Source: Brevibacillus reuszeri
GTDB lineage: Bacteria > Bacillota > Bacilli > Brevibacillales > Brevibacillaceae
Reading direction: 5' to 3'
Assembly: GCF_002897295.1 (NCBI RefSeq)
Contig: NZ_BEXF01000027.1
Location: forward strand, 24,496 to 88,495
DNA length: 64,000 nt
In this document: one piece after another, positions 34,658-43,505 of the stretch
How the letters are laid out: each line of letters begins with the position of its first letter
Position numbering within the stretch: the stretch's first letter is position 1
Translations under genes and position numbers: made by a program
Notes under the pieces: generated by a model
The model's input: the letters and a program-made list of their open reading frames with translations, nothing else
Database searches by the model: none
Told to the model about the DNA's origin: nothing

Positions 34658-34693
34658 ATGCTTGCATGCCACAGGTCATAAAGGAGGTAGCGC

Positions 34694-34951
34694 ATGATTG
34701 AATTTCAGGTAACGGTAATGGTTGAGGGCGGGCTTCACGCTCGTCCAGCCGCTCTTTTAGTTAACCTGTCAGCCCAATCCCAATCGAAAATTACCGTGAA
34801 CAAGGGAGATAAGCAGGCGGATGGCCGCAGTATTCTTGGCATCATGACATTAGGTGTCGCACAGGGTGATCACCTTAGAGTCCAAATCGAGGGCTCGGAT
34901 GAGCAGCATGTAGCCCAGGCTATTCAGCAAATGTTTCACGCAAGCTCCTGA
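34694..34951 (+). CDS. ptsH: Phosphocarrier protein HPr
   Basis: An 85-residue HPr with the phospho-His loop GGLHARPAALLV (His15) and the regulatory Ser46 in DGRSILGIMTLG. EI phosphorylates His15; HPr kinase phosphorylates Ser46 for carbon catabolite repression via CcpA. It lies between the EIIA gene and ptsI. Confidence 0.95.
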   Translation: MIEFQVTVMVEGGLHARPAALLVNLSAQSQSKITVNKGDKQADGRSILGIMTLGVAQGDHLRVQIEGSDEQHVAQAIQQMFHASS

Positions 34952-34971
34952 TAGAGGAAGGTGACTCATTC

Positions 34972-36684
34972 ATGTTAACAGGAATTCCCGTTTCTCATGG
35001 CATTTCCATTGCCCCAGCAGTACGCCTGACACATACTGTGCCCACCGCACAAAAGCCAGTGGTTGCATCAGTAGACGTCCCACGAGAGCTGGTGATTTTT
35101 GACCAAAGCGTTGAGCAAACACGTGAACAACTAGACCAGCTGCGAGAGCAAACGAACCTACAATTGGGTCCAGAGAAAGCAGCCATTCTTTCCGCTCATC
35201 TGGCTTTTTTGGAGGACCCGGCATTTGTCGGAGAGATGAAGTCACTGATCGAGAGCAAATCTATTGACGCTACTGCTGCGGTTGAGCAGGTTGCCGATCA
35301 GTTTATCAGCTTGTTTGAGAGCATGGACGATGACTACATGCGTGAGCGCGCTGATGACATACGCGATGTCAGCCGTCGACTTGTCCGCAACCTGTCAGGG
35401 GAAGATTCCTCTGTCTACTATCCGGAGGAACCATTCATATTGGTTGCCTTGGACATTACACCTTCTGAGACCTTGCAGCTCCCCATTCAAAATGTCCGTG
35501 GTATTGTCACGGCAAAAGGTGGAGCAACCTCTCACGCAGCTATTCTGGCTCGTTCACTCGGTATCCCAGCGGTCATGGGCGTAGGTGAACAGCTTATGGC
35601 AGAGGTTGAGACAGGTGGCTTGCTGATTCTTGATGGAGCAACAGGTGAGCTGTATATCCAGCCTGATCGCGATACCCTTTCCCGTTATCAAGAGAAGGCC
35701 GCGCTCGAAGCAGCAGAGCGTCAAGCCTACGAGGCCATGAGAGACCTGCCAGCCGAAACACTCGATGGACACCGCGTCCAGCTCGTAGCAAACATGGCTG
35801 TTCCCGAAGAAGCAGATGCTCTCGTGGAAGCAGGCATTGAGGGAATCGGATTGTTCCGTTCTGAGTTCTTGTTTATGGATAGAAGCAGCCTTCCCGACGA
35901 AGAAGAGCAGTTTCAGGCATACAAGCGCATCGCATCTGCCTTTGGCGACAAGCCCGTCATCATCCGCACATTGGACGTTGGTGGCGATAAACACTTGCCT
36001 GCGCTCGCGCTCGCACAGGAGGAAAATCCGTTTCTCGGTTTTCGGGCGATCCGCATCTCTCTTGCCCGTCCTGCCTTATTCCGGGTACAGCTACGCGCTC
36101 TCTTACGCGCGAGTGCATTTGGGCAATTACTCATTATGTTTCCGATGATTTCCCATCTGGAACAGCTGCGAGAAGCCAAAGCGATGCTAGAGCAGGCTAA
36201 ATCAGAGCTGCGCGAAGAAGGCATTTCCTTTGACGAAAATATCGCGGTCGGTATGATGATGGAAATTCCCGGGGCATGCTTACAGGCAGATGCCTTTGCA
36301 AAAGAAGTACAATTTTTCAGCATCGGCACCAATGATTTGGTCCAATATACGCTTGCTGTCGATCGGATGAACGCAGAAATCGGCGATTTGTACAGCTACT
36401 ACCACCCAGCCGTTTTGCGCCTGATCTCAAACGTTATTGAAGCGTCTCACCGCGCAGGCATCTGGACTGGACTTTGCGGGGAAATGGCTGGCGATCCGTT
36501 AGCGACAAAGCTGCTTTTAGGGTTGGGCCTAGATGAGTTCAGTGGTGCTGCGTCAGTCATGCCAAAGGTGAAGGAGCGCATTCGCTCGACTACTCTCGAG
36601 CAGGCAAAACAACTGGCAGCGCACGTGTTAACCCTGTCTACCGTAGAAGACGTCGTTCGATTTTTAAAGGACGAAACCGAATGA
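34972..36684 (+). CDS. ptsI: PTS enzyme I (PEP-protein phosphotransferase)
   Basis: A 570-residue EI of normal length. The active His is in GGATSHAAILARSLGIP near 190; the PEP-binding barrel shows LFRSEFLFM and IGTNDLVQYTLAVDR, with the catalytic Cys in GLCGEMAGDP near 504. Twenty bases separate it from ptsH. It starts the phosphate relay for all PTS sugars. Confidence 0.95.
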   Translation: MLTGIPVSHGISIAPAVRLTHTVPTAQKPVVASVDVPRELVIFDQSVEQTREQLDQLREQTNLQLGPEKAAILSAHLAFLEDPAFVGEMKSLIESKSIDATAAVEQVADQFISLFESMDDDYMRERADDIRDVSRRLVRNLSGEDSSVYYPEEPFILVALDITPSETLQLPIQNVRGIVTAKGGATSHAAILARSLGIPAVMGVGEQLMAEVETGGLLILDGATGELYIQPDRDTLSRYQEKAALEAAERQAYEAMRDLPAETLDGHRVQLVANMAVPEEADALVEAGIEGIGLFRSEFLFMDRSSLPDEEEQFQAYKRIASAFGDKPVIIRTLDVGGDKHLPALALAQEENPFLGFRAIRISLARPALFRVQLRALLRASAFGQLLIMFPMISHLEQLREAKAMLEQAKSELREEGISFDENIAVGMMMEIPGACLQADAFAKEVQFFSIGTNDLVQYTLAVDRMNAEIGDLYSYYHPAVLRLISNVIEASHRAGIWTGLCGEMAGDPLATKLLLGLGLDEFSGAASVMPKVKERIRSTTLEQAKQLAAHVLTLSTVEDVVRFLKDETE

Positions 36685-36827
36685 TCGCTTTTGTCACCGA
36701 CCCTCTGTAAGCGATTTCATAAAAACTGATCAAAATAGTCCTCTCCTGCTCCTTCATCATTATCTCCCTACATTCCTAGTGGAGAGCGGCTTTTTGATAT
36801 ACATCTCATTCTAAGGAGGTTTTTCCT

Positions 36828-38267
36828 ATGCTCGCCTTTCTGCAAAAGATCGGGAAAGCTCTCATGCTCCCGGTCGCTACGTTGCCAGCTGCAGCGCTGT
36901 TGCTCCGCTTCGGCGCCATCAACTACGAAACCGAGTTTCAACTAGGCTCTTCTGTTGGTGGATTCCTGAACCAGTACATTGCGCCTTTCCTGCTCGCCGG
37001 TGGATCTGCTATTTTCGATAACTTATCCTTAATCTTCGCCGTCGGTGTTGCCATTGGACTTGCGGGAGATGCCGTAGCTGCTCTCGCGGCGGTTATTGCT
37101 TACATGGTTCTCACTGCAGTGCTGTCCAAAGTGCCTGCAGCGATGCCTTTTATCGCAGATGATGCCAAGCTGAACATGGGGGTTCTTGGTGGGATTCTCG
37201 CTGGTGGAGTAGCAGCTTACTGCTATAACAAATACCACAATATTAAATTGCCGGAGTGGCTAGGCTTCTTTGGGGGCAAGCGCTTCGTTCCGATTATTAC
37301 ATCGCTCAGTATGGTTATCATCGGATTATTTTTCGGGATCATCTGGGGGCCAATTCAAGACGGTCTCACCAGCATGGGTAACTGGATTGTAGGACTCGGA
37401 GCGGTTGGCTCAGGTCTCTTCGGATTCTTTAACCGTCTGCTCATTCCATTTGGTCTGCATCACGTGCTCAATGCAATTGCCTGGTTCCAAATTGGCGATT
37501 TTACCGATACTGCCGGAAAAGTCGTACACGGCGACCTGAATCGATTCTTTGCTGGTGACAAATCCGCTGGTATGTTTATGACAGGCTTCTTCCCGATCAT
37601 GATGTTCGCACTGCCTGCAGCCGCTTTCGCCATTATTCATACTGCGAAGCCGGAAAAGCGCAAGGCGATTGCTTCTGTCTTTATCGGTACTGCTCTTGCT
37701 TCGTTCCTGACTGGTATTACCGAGCCATTGGAATTTGCATTCATGTTTGCGGCTCCACTGCTCTATGTCATTCACGCGGTATTGACCGGTATTTCCGGGT
37801 ATATCGTTACATCGATGGGAATCAAGCACGGCTTTGGCTTCTCTGCCGGACTGATCGACTACGGACTTAATTTCCCGCTCTCGACCAATGCTTGGCTCAT
37901 TATCCCGATCGGTCTGGCTTTCGCTGTCGTTTACTACTTCCTGTTCCGTATTCTGATTGTCAAAATGAACATCAAGACGCCAGGACGCGAAGACGACGAC
38001 ATCGCACCATCCAGCACAGGCAGCGCAGGCACCTTGCAGGATAAAGCTCAAAAGGTGCTCACTCACATCGGTGGAAAAGAAAACATCGTGAGTGTAGATG
38101 CGTGCATTACACGTTTGCGACTTGTTCTAAAGGACGACAAGATCGTGAACGAAAAAGGACTCAAAGATTTGGGTGCAGCCGGAGTCATGCGACTTGGCCA
38201 AGGCAGTGTACAGGTGGTATTCGGTACACAATCGGAGCTATTAAAGGACGAAATTTCCAAGCTATAA
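36828..38267 (+). CDS. PTS EIICB transporter, N-acetylglucosamine type
   Basis: A 479-residue EIIC-EIIB protein with about ten membrane segments. HGDLNRFFAGDKSAGMFMTGFFPIMM and TGITEPLEFAFMFAAPLLYVIHA follow NagE more closely than PtsG. The EIIB phosphocysteine is in SVDACITRLRL near 425. The C-terminal EIIA domain of E. coli NagE is absent and is supplied by the free EIIA gene upstream. So the cluster may take up GlcNAc, glucose, or both; I lean to GlcNAc on sequence and to glucose on the GlcT/RAT control. Confidence 0.88.
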   Translation: MLAFLQKIGKALMLPVATLPAAALLLRFGAINYETEFQLGSSVGGFLNQYIAPFLLAGGSAIFDNLSLIFAVGVAIGLAGDAVAALAAVIAYMVLTAVLSKVPAAMPFIADDAKLNMGVLGGILAGGVAAYCYNKYHNIKLPEWLGFFGGKRFVPIITSLSMVIIGLFFGIIWGPIQDGLTSMGNWIVGLGAVGSGLFGFFNRLLIPFGLHHVLNAIAWFQIGDFTDTAGKVVHGDLNRFFAGDKSAGMFMTGFFPIMMFALPAAAFAIIHTAKPEKRKAIASVFIGTALASFLTGITEPLEFAFMFAAPLLYVIHAVLTGISGYIVTSMGIKHGFGFSAGLIDYGLNFPLSTNAWLIIPIGLAFAVVYYFLFRILIVKMNIKTPGREDDDIAPSSTGSAGTLQDKAQKVLTHIGGKENIVSVDACITRLRLVLKDDKIVNEKGLKDLGAAGVMRLGQGSVQVVFGTQSELLKDEISKL

Positions 38268-38283
38268 AAACCGCTAGACGTAG

Positions 38284-38328
38284 AAACCAGCTCGGTCACG
38301 GTAATTGCCGTACCAGCTGGTTTTTTTA
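38284..38328 (+). terminator. Terminator of the PTS operon
   Basis: AAACCAGCT...GGT pairs with ACC...AGCTGGTTT, followed by seven T. Confidence 0.88.
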
Positions 38329-38369
38329 TTTTGTCCTCCGAATGCGGAGTGAATATCTGACCTTTGAAT

Positions 38370-38588
38370 TTATAAATGACTGGTTTGAGTCCTCTGGGTG
38401 CCTAGCATCAGCATGGACGTATGCTGAGTGTGCTGCTCCAGTTCTTTTTCAAACTGCCTTAAGCGGTCAAGAAAATCATCGCATGCTGGTTTGCTTTGCG
38501 GCGCCATCATTGCAATCTCATAATCTAACGTCTTTTTCCATATTTCCAATTGCCGCTTATTTGCATCCAGCGCATTCAATCGATTCAC
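38370..38588 (-). CDS. Small hypothetical coiled-coil-like protein
   Basis: A 72-residue, charged, helical protein (LEIWKKTLDYEIAMMA...RLRQFEKELEQHTQHT) that I do not recognise. GAAGGAGTG precedes the ATG. It follows the short HTH regulator by 27 bases on the same strand, so the two form a unit. A role as a partner or antagonist of the regulator is possible but unproven. Confidence 0.6.
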   Translation of the reverse strand: MNRLNALDANKRQLEIWKKTLDYEIAMMAPQSKPACDDFLDRLRQFEKELEQHTQHTSMLMLGTQRTQTSHL

Positions 38589-38605
38589 TCCTTCTCTGGT
38601 TATTC

Positions 38606-38624
38606 ATTTGCAAAATTAGCAAAT
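38606..38624. promoter_or_regulatory. Palindrome ATTTGC-N7-GCAAAT
   Basis: ATTTGCAAAATTAGCAAAT, between the HTH gene and the small gene. The same half-sites recur at 38827-38862. Confidence 0.6.
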
Positions 38625-38828
38625 AGAGAAAATAAACAGATCATGCAATCCGCACTTCAATTTTTTGGCCAGTACAGGCAAATGGTTTGCTTTGAAGTCG
38701 TAGCTCCCCTTCTCATACTTCAAGTAAGTAGAGGCATTTTTGAAGCCCAGTGATTCTGCCATCTCCTGCAAAGTCAGTCCTTGTTCCATTCTTCGTTTGG
38801 CTATATACGTTAGATTAATTCGTTCCAT
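38616..38828 (-). CDS. Short XRE-family HTH regulator
   Basis: A 70-residue Cro/CI-type helix-turn-helix protein, essentially only the DNA-binding domain: RRMEQGLTLQEMAESLGFKNASTYLKYEKGSYDFKANHLPVLAKKL. It is divergent from another XRE gene across 166 bases with several repeats. Half-sites TTTGC/GCAAA flank the gene at both ends, which suggests autoregulation. Confidence 0.85.
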   Translation of the reverse strand: MERINLTYIAKRRMEQGLTLQEMAESLGFKNASTYLKYEKGSYDFKANHLPVLAKKLKCGLHDLFIFSIC

Positions 38829-38928
38829 TTGCTACTCTCTCCTTTTTGTAGAAATAGCAAATATTTATGTTATTATGATATCTTTTCCATTTCAACAAAG
38901 TCAATACAATATTTGTCATTTCAACAAA
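38827..38928. promoter_or_regulatory. Divergent operator region with two repeat types
   Basis: ATTTGCTA (38827-38834) and TAGCAAAT (38855-38862) are perfect 8-base inverted arms. CATTTCAACAAA is repeated directly at 38888-38899 and 38917-38928. One set may serve each of the two HTH proteins. Confidence 0.65.
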
Positions 38929-38994
38929 TGTATTTTTTCCGTTTTGGAAAATTGTTAGAATGGAATTGCCAAAACGAAAAAGGTGGGTCTTACG

Positions 38995-39357
38995 ATGTCC
39001 ATAGTTGGTCAACGCATAAAGTGGCTGCGAGAGAAGAGAGAGTGGTCCCAAATTCAATTGGCCGAAAAGCTGGGCATACATAATACCGTCCTGTCGCGAA
39101 TCGAGTCGGGTGAAAAGAAAGGCGTAGATTTTCACTTGATCTCCAATGTGGCCGATTTGTTTGAGGTATCTACTGATTTTATTCATGGAAAGACAGATAA
39201 CCCTATCCCCTTCTGGCAGCATGCCTCTGTTCGGGAAGAGCCTGCCCCCTTTTTAGACATCAACGGATTGTCTCCAAATGAACTGGAAGAGCTTAAAAAA
39301 CATATTGAGTTTCTACGATGGAAAGCCCGTCAAAACAAGCAAAACGGCCAAGAATAG
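38995..39357 (+). CDS. XRE-family HTH transcriptional regulator
   Basis: A 120-residue repressor-like protein. The N-terminal HTH is IKWLREKREWSQIQLAEKLGIHNTVLSRIESGEKKG, followed by a typical spacer (LFEVSTDFIHGKTD) and a charged helical tail. Start at MSIVGQR, with AAAGGTGGG before it. It is divergent from the short XRE gene and ends in two terminators. It looks like a Xre/ImmR-type pair from a lost prophage or a small switch. Confidence 0.85.
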   Translation: MSIVGQRIKWLREKREWSQIQLAEKLGIHNTVLSRIESGEKKGVDFHLISNVADLFEVSTDFIHGKTDNPIPFWQHASVREEPAPFLDINGLSPNELEELKKHIEFLRWKARQNKQNGQE

Positions 39358-39380
39358 CAATTAAACAGCACCAACAAAAG

Positions 39381-39404
39381 AAAACCCCTGTCTCCAGGGG
39401 TTTT
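39381..39404 (+). terminator. Terminator after the XRE gene
   Basis: AAAACCCCTG and CCAGGGGTTTT pair around a very short loop. Confidence 0.75.
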
Positions 39405-39413
39405 CATCATGGC

Positions 39414-39445
39414 AAGCGTCAGGCAATGTTCCTGAGGCTTTTTTT
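39414..39445 (+). terminator. Second terminator, convergent region
   Basis: AAGCGTCAGG pairs with CCTGAGGCTT, followed by seven T on the plus strand. Confidence 0.75.
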
Positions 39446-39447
39446 GG

Positions 39448-39807
39448 TTATTCGTTTTCGTCTGCCTTGCTGTCGTCTGCCATTTCGTCTGCATCTAACT
39501 CGATCCAAGACTGTGACCAGCTTTCAATACCTTTGATCACTGGTTCCAGAGCATGCCCCATCTCAGTCAGTGAATACTCTACCCGGACTGGAGCCGAATC
39601 CGTAAACACCTGCCGATGGACAAGACCTTCTTTCTCCAAATCCTTTAGCCGTTCAGATAGTAGCCTTCCGCTTACCGGCAGGGCACCCTCCAACGCACAA
39701 AAACGCTGCGGACCCGATAGCAACTGGTATAAGATGAGCCCTGTCCAGCGTTTTCCGAGCAATTGCATGCCCTTTTCAAACTTCGGACAGAGGGAAGACT
39801 GTTTCAT
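39448..39807 (-). CDS. HxlR-family transcriptional regulator
   Basis: A 119-residue winged-helix protein. CPKFEKGMQLLGKRWTGLILYQLLSGPQRFCAL is the HxlR signature; Cys10 is the usual redox-sensing N-terminal cysteine of YodB-like members. I start at MKQSSLCP, which has GAGGTG six bases upstream. It is divergent from the DoxX gene and probably controls it. Confidence 0.9.
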   Translation of the reverse strand: MKQSSLCPKFEKGMQLLGKRWTGLILYQLLSGPQRFCALEGALPVSGRLLSERLKDLEKEGLVHRQVFTDSAPVRVEYSLTEMGHALEPVIKGIESWSQSWIELDADEMADDSKADENE

Positions 39808-39924
39808 AGCTATCACCTCATTCTACTTTCAGTATACCGCTCTTTCCCGATTCCTTCAAAACGAATGATGACTTCTTACCTAATTAATTGCACTTTCCAT
39901 CGTTTGTAAATTTCGGGAAGTCGC

Positions 39925-39978
39925 TTGACATATGATCTTATTATTGTATACTTACTAACGAAAAGTAACTTTGTTACT
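39925..39978 (+). promoter_or_regulatory. SigA promoter and operator of the DoxX gene
   Basis: TTGACA (39925) and TATACT (39947) are 16 bases apart, close to consensus. The inverted repeat AGTAAC-TTT-GTTACT (39964-39978) covers the expected start site. Its GTTAC half-site also occurs in the operators at 22103-22182. Confidence 0.75.
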
Positions 39979-40007
39979 GATTTTAATTCTATCGGAGGTA
40001 ACGATAC

Positions 40008-40418
40008 ATGTCTATGCGTTTTGAATGGAGTGCCCTTATTTTACGCTTGGTAGCAGGTATTACTTTTGTCATTCACGGAATTGCAAAGTTCCAAATGGGT
40101 CTGGACAACGTAGCAGGCTTCTTTGGCAGCTTGGGGCTTCCTGCATTTATTGCTTATCTTGTAGCCTTCTTGGAGGTTGTTGGTGGTTTTGCTCTGATTC
40201 TCGGCTTGGGTACCCGTATTTTCGCTGGTGCATTGGCAGTCATCATGGTAGGAGCGATTACTAAGGCAAAGCTGGCTGCCGGATTTATGGGTGGCGAAAG
40301 CGGCGCAGGATACGAGCTGGAGCTGGCATTGCTGGCAATTCTTCTCTCCCTTGCTGTGAGTGGTAGCACGATGCTCGGACTGGATAAAGTCCTGTTTGGC
40401 AAAAGCTCCGTTGAATAA
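40008..40418 (+). CDS. DoxX family membrane protein
   Basis: A 136-residue protein with four membrane segments; LRLVAGITFVIHGIAKFQMG and GFALILGLGTRIFAG mark the DoxX/MhqP family. Members act in thiol or quinone stress resistance in Bacillota and are commonly under HxlR or MarR-type regulators, as seems to be the case here. Confidence 0.88.
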   Translation: MSMRFEWSALILRLVAGITFVIHGIAKFQMGLDNVAGFFGSLGLPAFIAYLVAFLEVVGGFALILGLGTRIFAGALAVIMVGAITKAKLAAGFMGGESGAGYELELALLAILLSLAVSGSTMLGLDKVLFGKSSVE

Positions 40419-40436
40419 TTTACCGTTAAACATAAG

Positions 40437-40486
40437 AAAGCCAGTGAGTAGGCGCTTGACTGCCTATTCGCTGGCTTTCCTTTTTA
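40437..40486 (+). terminator. Terminator after the DoxX gene
   Basis: AAAGCCAG...GTAGGC pairs with GCCTA...CTGGCTTT, then TCCTTTTT. Confidence 0.8.
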
Positions 40487-40491
40487 ATCCT

Positions 40492-40659
40492 CTATTTGAA
40501 ACGATTAGAAACAAATAAACAAATGACTCCCAAAGCAGGTATGAGTAAAAAATACAAAGGAAATGCACGATCCAGTACCTCAATCCGCATGATTCCATAG
40601 ACAATGATCAAATATAAACCCACAATCCTCCAAAACATTGCTCTTTTCCAAAATGGCAT
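40492..40659 (-). CDS. Small membrane protein
   Basis: A 55-residue gene read directly from the bases: MPFWKRAMFWRIVGLYLIIV at the start and two hydrophobic helices (about residues 11-24 and 34-50), ending SNRFK. GAGGAAATAATC precedes the ATG. The two-helix layout and the good ribosome site support a real gene, but I know no family for it. Confidence 0.6.
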   Translation of the reverse strand: MPFWKRAMFWRIVGLYLIIVYGIMRIEVLDRAFPLYFLLIPALGVICLFVSNRFK

Positions 40660-40791
40660 GATTATTTCCTCACATGATCCTATACTCTATAAATGAAAGT
40701 AACATTTTACCATTTCCCGCGTCAAATAGGCATACGCGCAGCACCTACCTCGATGCAATCCAATAAAAATAGGAGGTATCTTGTTTTCGCG

Positions 40792-40816
40792 CAAAAAAAA
40801 AGCACCACGCAGGTGC
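40792..40816 (-). terminator. Terminator after the OsmC gene
   Basis: GCACC and GGTGC pair, with nine T following on the minus strand. Confidence 0.8.
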
Positions 40817-40818
40817 CG

Positions 40819-41262
40819 TTACTTTTCAATGACAATCCCGTTTAGCTTGAGATTGACTGGATTTGCGATCGTATCTCCAACGGGGCATGTCTTCTCCAAA
40901 AATGCAATGAATTCCTCTACCCGTTCTCTCGGAGCGTCTGTCTTGATGTGGAAGGTATATCGAATATCGGAATAGCCACGCCGAACATCTGACTTATTCA
41001 TAAAGCCATCTGTATCGAGCTCGCCCTCTACTTCCACCCAAAAGTCGTCAAGCTGGACATCAAACTTGCCCGCATAAGCTCTGGCAACAATCGATTGGCA
41101 TGCTCCCAATGCGGAGAGGACGACTTCAACAGGATTCATGGCGGTATCTGTTCCGCCCAAGCTTCTCGGTTCATCAATCGTCAGCTCAAAATCTCTGGAC
41201 CGTGCTTTCACAACCATCCCTTTTTGCAAATGTGCGGTGGCTCTAAAGGTTTCGACAGGCAT
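40819..41262 (-). CDS. OsmC family peroxiredoxin-like protein
   Basis: A 147-residue OsmC/Ohr-fold protein. The two catalytic cysteines are in GACQSIVARAY (near 54) and KTCPVGDTI (near 129), spaced as in OsmC/YhfA. Such proteins reduce organic hydroperoxides. It is monocistronic. Confidence 0.88.
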   Translation of the reverse strand: MPVETFRATAHLQKGMVVKARSRDFELTIDEPRSLGGTDTAMNPVEVVLSALGACQSIVARAYAGKFDVQLDDFWVEVEGELDTDGFMNKSDVRRGYSDIRYTFHIKTDAPRERVEEFIAFLEKTCPVGDTIANPVNLKLNGIVIEK

Positions 41263-41462
41263 TTTCTACACTCCCTTACAAGAATTATCAGACTATAAAT
41301 ACTATATCATACAATTCCAAGTTTTTTGGTGCGAATAATTAGTTTTAGAAAAATTAATTAGAAAGTTACGCTACGCTTATATGGATAATTTTAACCTCAA
41401 TAAAACTCCGGTCACTAGTAAACCTTATCAATGGGTTAAAACGCATAGTTAAGGAGACCCAT

Positions 41463-42020
41463 ATGGACATTAAAACTTTACTGAACAGTGGGAGGATGTT
41501 AATGGGAATTTTATCTGGTAATCCTCAAAATGAACCTCTTCATTATGGCGAAGTCTTTGGGGTATGGAGCTATCTTTCTGTAACAAAAGGATTACTGGCT
41601 GGTTATCAAACTTTGATTAACCATACCGGTGATCATGATTTGAAGAACTTTCTCGAAGACCTTACACAAAGCATGAAACAAGAGATACAACAAATTGATG
41701 AATTACTAAAAGCAAACGGCATTGGCCTTCCTCCATCCCCACCCGACCGTCCGATCGCAAATCTTGAAAGTATTCCTGTAGGCGCCCGTTTTCAGGATCC
41801 AGAGATTGCTGCCGGTGTTTCAAGGGACATTGCGGCTGGTTTGGTTACGTGCAGTCAACTAATTGGACAATCGATTCGAGAAGATATTGGAATGATCTTC
41901 GGCCAGTTCCATATTGCCAAAGCTCAATTAGGAGCTAGACTGCTGCGAATTACAAAAGAAAAAGGCTGGTTAGTTCCTCCGCCACTTCATTTGCAGTCTC
42001 CTGAGCTCGTGCACGCGTAA
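41463..42020 (+). CDS. DUF3231 family protein
   Basis: A 185-residue helical, ferritin-like protein. LHYGEVFGVWSYLSVTKGLLAGYQTLINHTGD matches DUF3231, which is frequent in spore formers and often duplicated in one chain; here there is a single domain. The role is unknown. AAGGAGACCCATATG gives the start. Confidence 0.83.
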   Translation: MDIKTLLNSGRMLMGILSGNPQNEPLHYGEVFGVWSYLSVTKGLLAGYQTLINHTGDHDLKNFLEDLTQSMKQEIQQIDELLKANGIGLPPSPPDRPIANLESIPVGARFQDPEIAAGVSRDIAAGLVTCSQLIGQSIREDIGMIFGQFHIAKAQLGARLLRITKEKGWLVPPPLHLQSPELVHA

Positions 42021-42072
42021 CATTCTCGATAAGCGCTACCAAACGGTAGTGCTTATCTGCATGGAGGTTATT

Positions 42073-42909
42073 ATGGGGCATTCATATATACCAGTAACTT
42101 CACTTTCAAGTGGAATGGGGCAAGAGGTTCGGCCAGATATTTACTGCCTATGTATCCAGGTTGTTAACGTCTGTTTCATTGGGAATCCTGCACAACCGCA
42201 TGATTGGTTTCTTATTGATGCTGGAATGCCAAAATCGGCTGACGAGATTCTATCAGCAGCTCAATCACGCTTTGGTAAAAATAGTCCCCCTAAGGCAATT
42301 CTCCTGACACATGGACATTTTGACCATATTGGAGCTGTTATTGAACTGGCCCAGCACTGGGATGTTCCCGTTTTTGCCCATGAATTGGAGCTTCCTTATT
42401 TGACGGGTACCTCCAATTATCCAGAACCAGATTCCAGCGTAGAAGGCGGTCTGGTAGCAAAATTATCACCCCTGTTTCCAAATGAGGCTATCAATGTGGG
42501 AGAGCATTTAAAAATGTTGCCAGCAGATGGTAGTATTCCAGATATTCCTGAATGGCGATGGATACATACGCCCGGACATTCCCCTGGACACGTTTCCTTT
42601 TTTCGGAATGAGGATCGCTCGTTGATCGCCGGAGATGCTTTTATTACGGTTAAACAAGACTCGCTTTTCAAGGTTTTAACTCAAATACAGGAAATAAACG
42701 GACCACCTAGATACTTCACAACTGATTGGACTGCTGCAAGAGAATCCGTAAAAAAGCTCGAATCACTAAAACCATCCATTGCTGTTACTGGTCATGGTCT
42801 CCCTATGCTTGGTGAACAGCTTTCATCAGGATTGGAAAAATTGGCGAATGCATTTGACAGCATAGCAGTACCCGATTACGGTCGTTATGTCGAAGCCCTT
42901 CACTCATAA
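42073..42909 (+). CDS. MBL-fold metallo-hydrolase
   Basis: A 278-residue metallo-beta-lactamase-fold enzyme. THGHFDHIGA carries the HxHxDH metal site; HTPGHSPGHVSFF and GDAFI supply the remaining ligands. I start at MGHSYIPV because GGAGG is five bases before that ATG. The substrate is not predictable. It follows the DUF3231 gene by about 50 bases and may share its transcript. Confidence 0.87.
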   Translation: MGHSYIPVTSLSSGMGQEVRPDIYCLCIQVVNVCFIGNPAQPHDWFLIDAGMPKSADEILSAAQSRFGKNSPPKAILLTHGHFDHIGAVIELAQHWDVPVFAHELELPYLTGTSNYPEPDSSVEGGLVAKLSPLFPNEAINVGEHLKMLPADGSIPDIPEWRWIHTPGHSPGHVSFFRNEDRSLIAGDAFITVKQDSLFKVLTQIQEINGPPRYFTTDWTAARESVKKLESLKPSIAVTGHGLPMLGEQLSSGLEKLANAFDSIAVPDYGRYVEALHS

Positions 42910-42930
42910 GAATCACAATGCTGTAATGAT

Positions 42931-42970
42931 AAAAAAGCTACGAAATAATGCTTATTTCGATAGCTTTTTT
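42931..42970. terminator. Bidirectional terminator
   Basis: AAAAAAGCTA...GAAATA pairs with TATTTC...TAGCTTTTTT. Confidence 0.88.
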
Positions 42971-42998
42971 GTTTACGTGTATGAAAATTCCCGCCGAC

Positions 42999-43505
42999 TT
43001 ATTTAATTTTTCGTTGCTTCATGATTCCTACTATAAGTGGTATGCCGACAGCCAATATCGTAATCGGCAGAGACCATATGCCAAAACCACTCCCCCAGCC
43101 TAGCGCGATCGAGACCGATTCAATCAAGAGCAGAGTGAAGATAATCACACAGATGTTTTTTAATTGATTAATCATTTTTCTGCTTTGCAAATAAAACTGC
43201 TTGGCATTTGAGTCATTAAATCGTTTAGGATAATTGTGCACCTCTGGGAACCTTTCAAGGACTTGCAAGAAAATGAGCAAGAACGCTCCAACACCAGGCA
43301 AAATGAGCAACTCCCATTTTAACCCCCAACGATCTACTTCTCCCAAAGCATTATAATGCGCGGGCACTTCATCAGGAAGCTTCCCCCAAACCAGTAGCAA
43401 GAAAAGGATCGATCCGGCAAAGCATAAATAGCCCACGACATCCCAGATCCATTCGCTTATTGTTTTTGCTATTTTCAGCTTTGGTCGGTTCCACGAATTT
43501 ACCAT
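42999..43505 (-). CDS. DUF1648 domain-containing membrane protein
   Basis: A 168-residue protein with four hydrophobic segments. WGKLPDEVPAHYNALGEVDRWG is the DUF1648 signature (loop with P-x-H-x-x-x-x-G). The family often acts as accessory or regulator of ABC or antibiotic-sensing proteins, but nothing near it confirms this. I start at MVNSWNRP. Confidence 0.85.
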   Translation of the reverse strand: MVNSWNRPKLKIAKTISEWIWDVVGYLCFAGSILFLLLVWGKLPDEVPAHYNALGEVDRWGLKWELLILPGVGAFLLIFLQVLERFPEVHNYPKRFNDSNAKQFYLQSRKMINQLKNICVIIFTLLLIESVSIALGWGSGFGIWSLPITILAVGIPLIVGIMKQRKIK

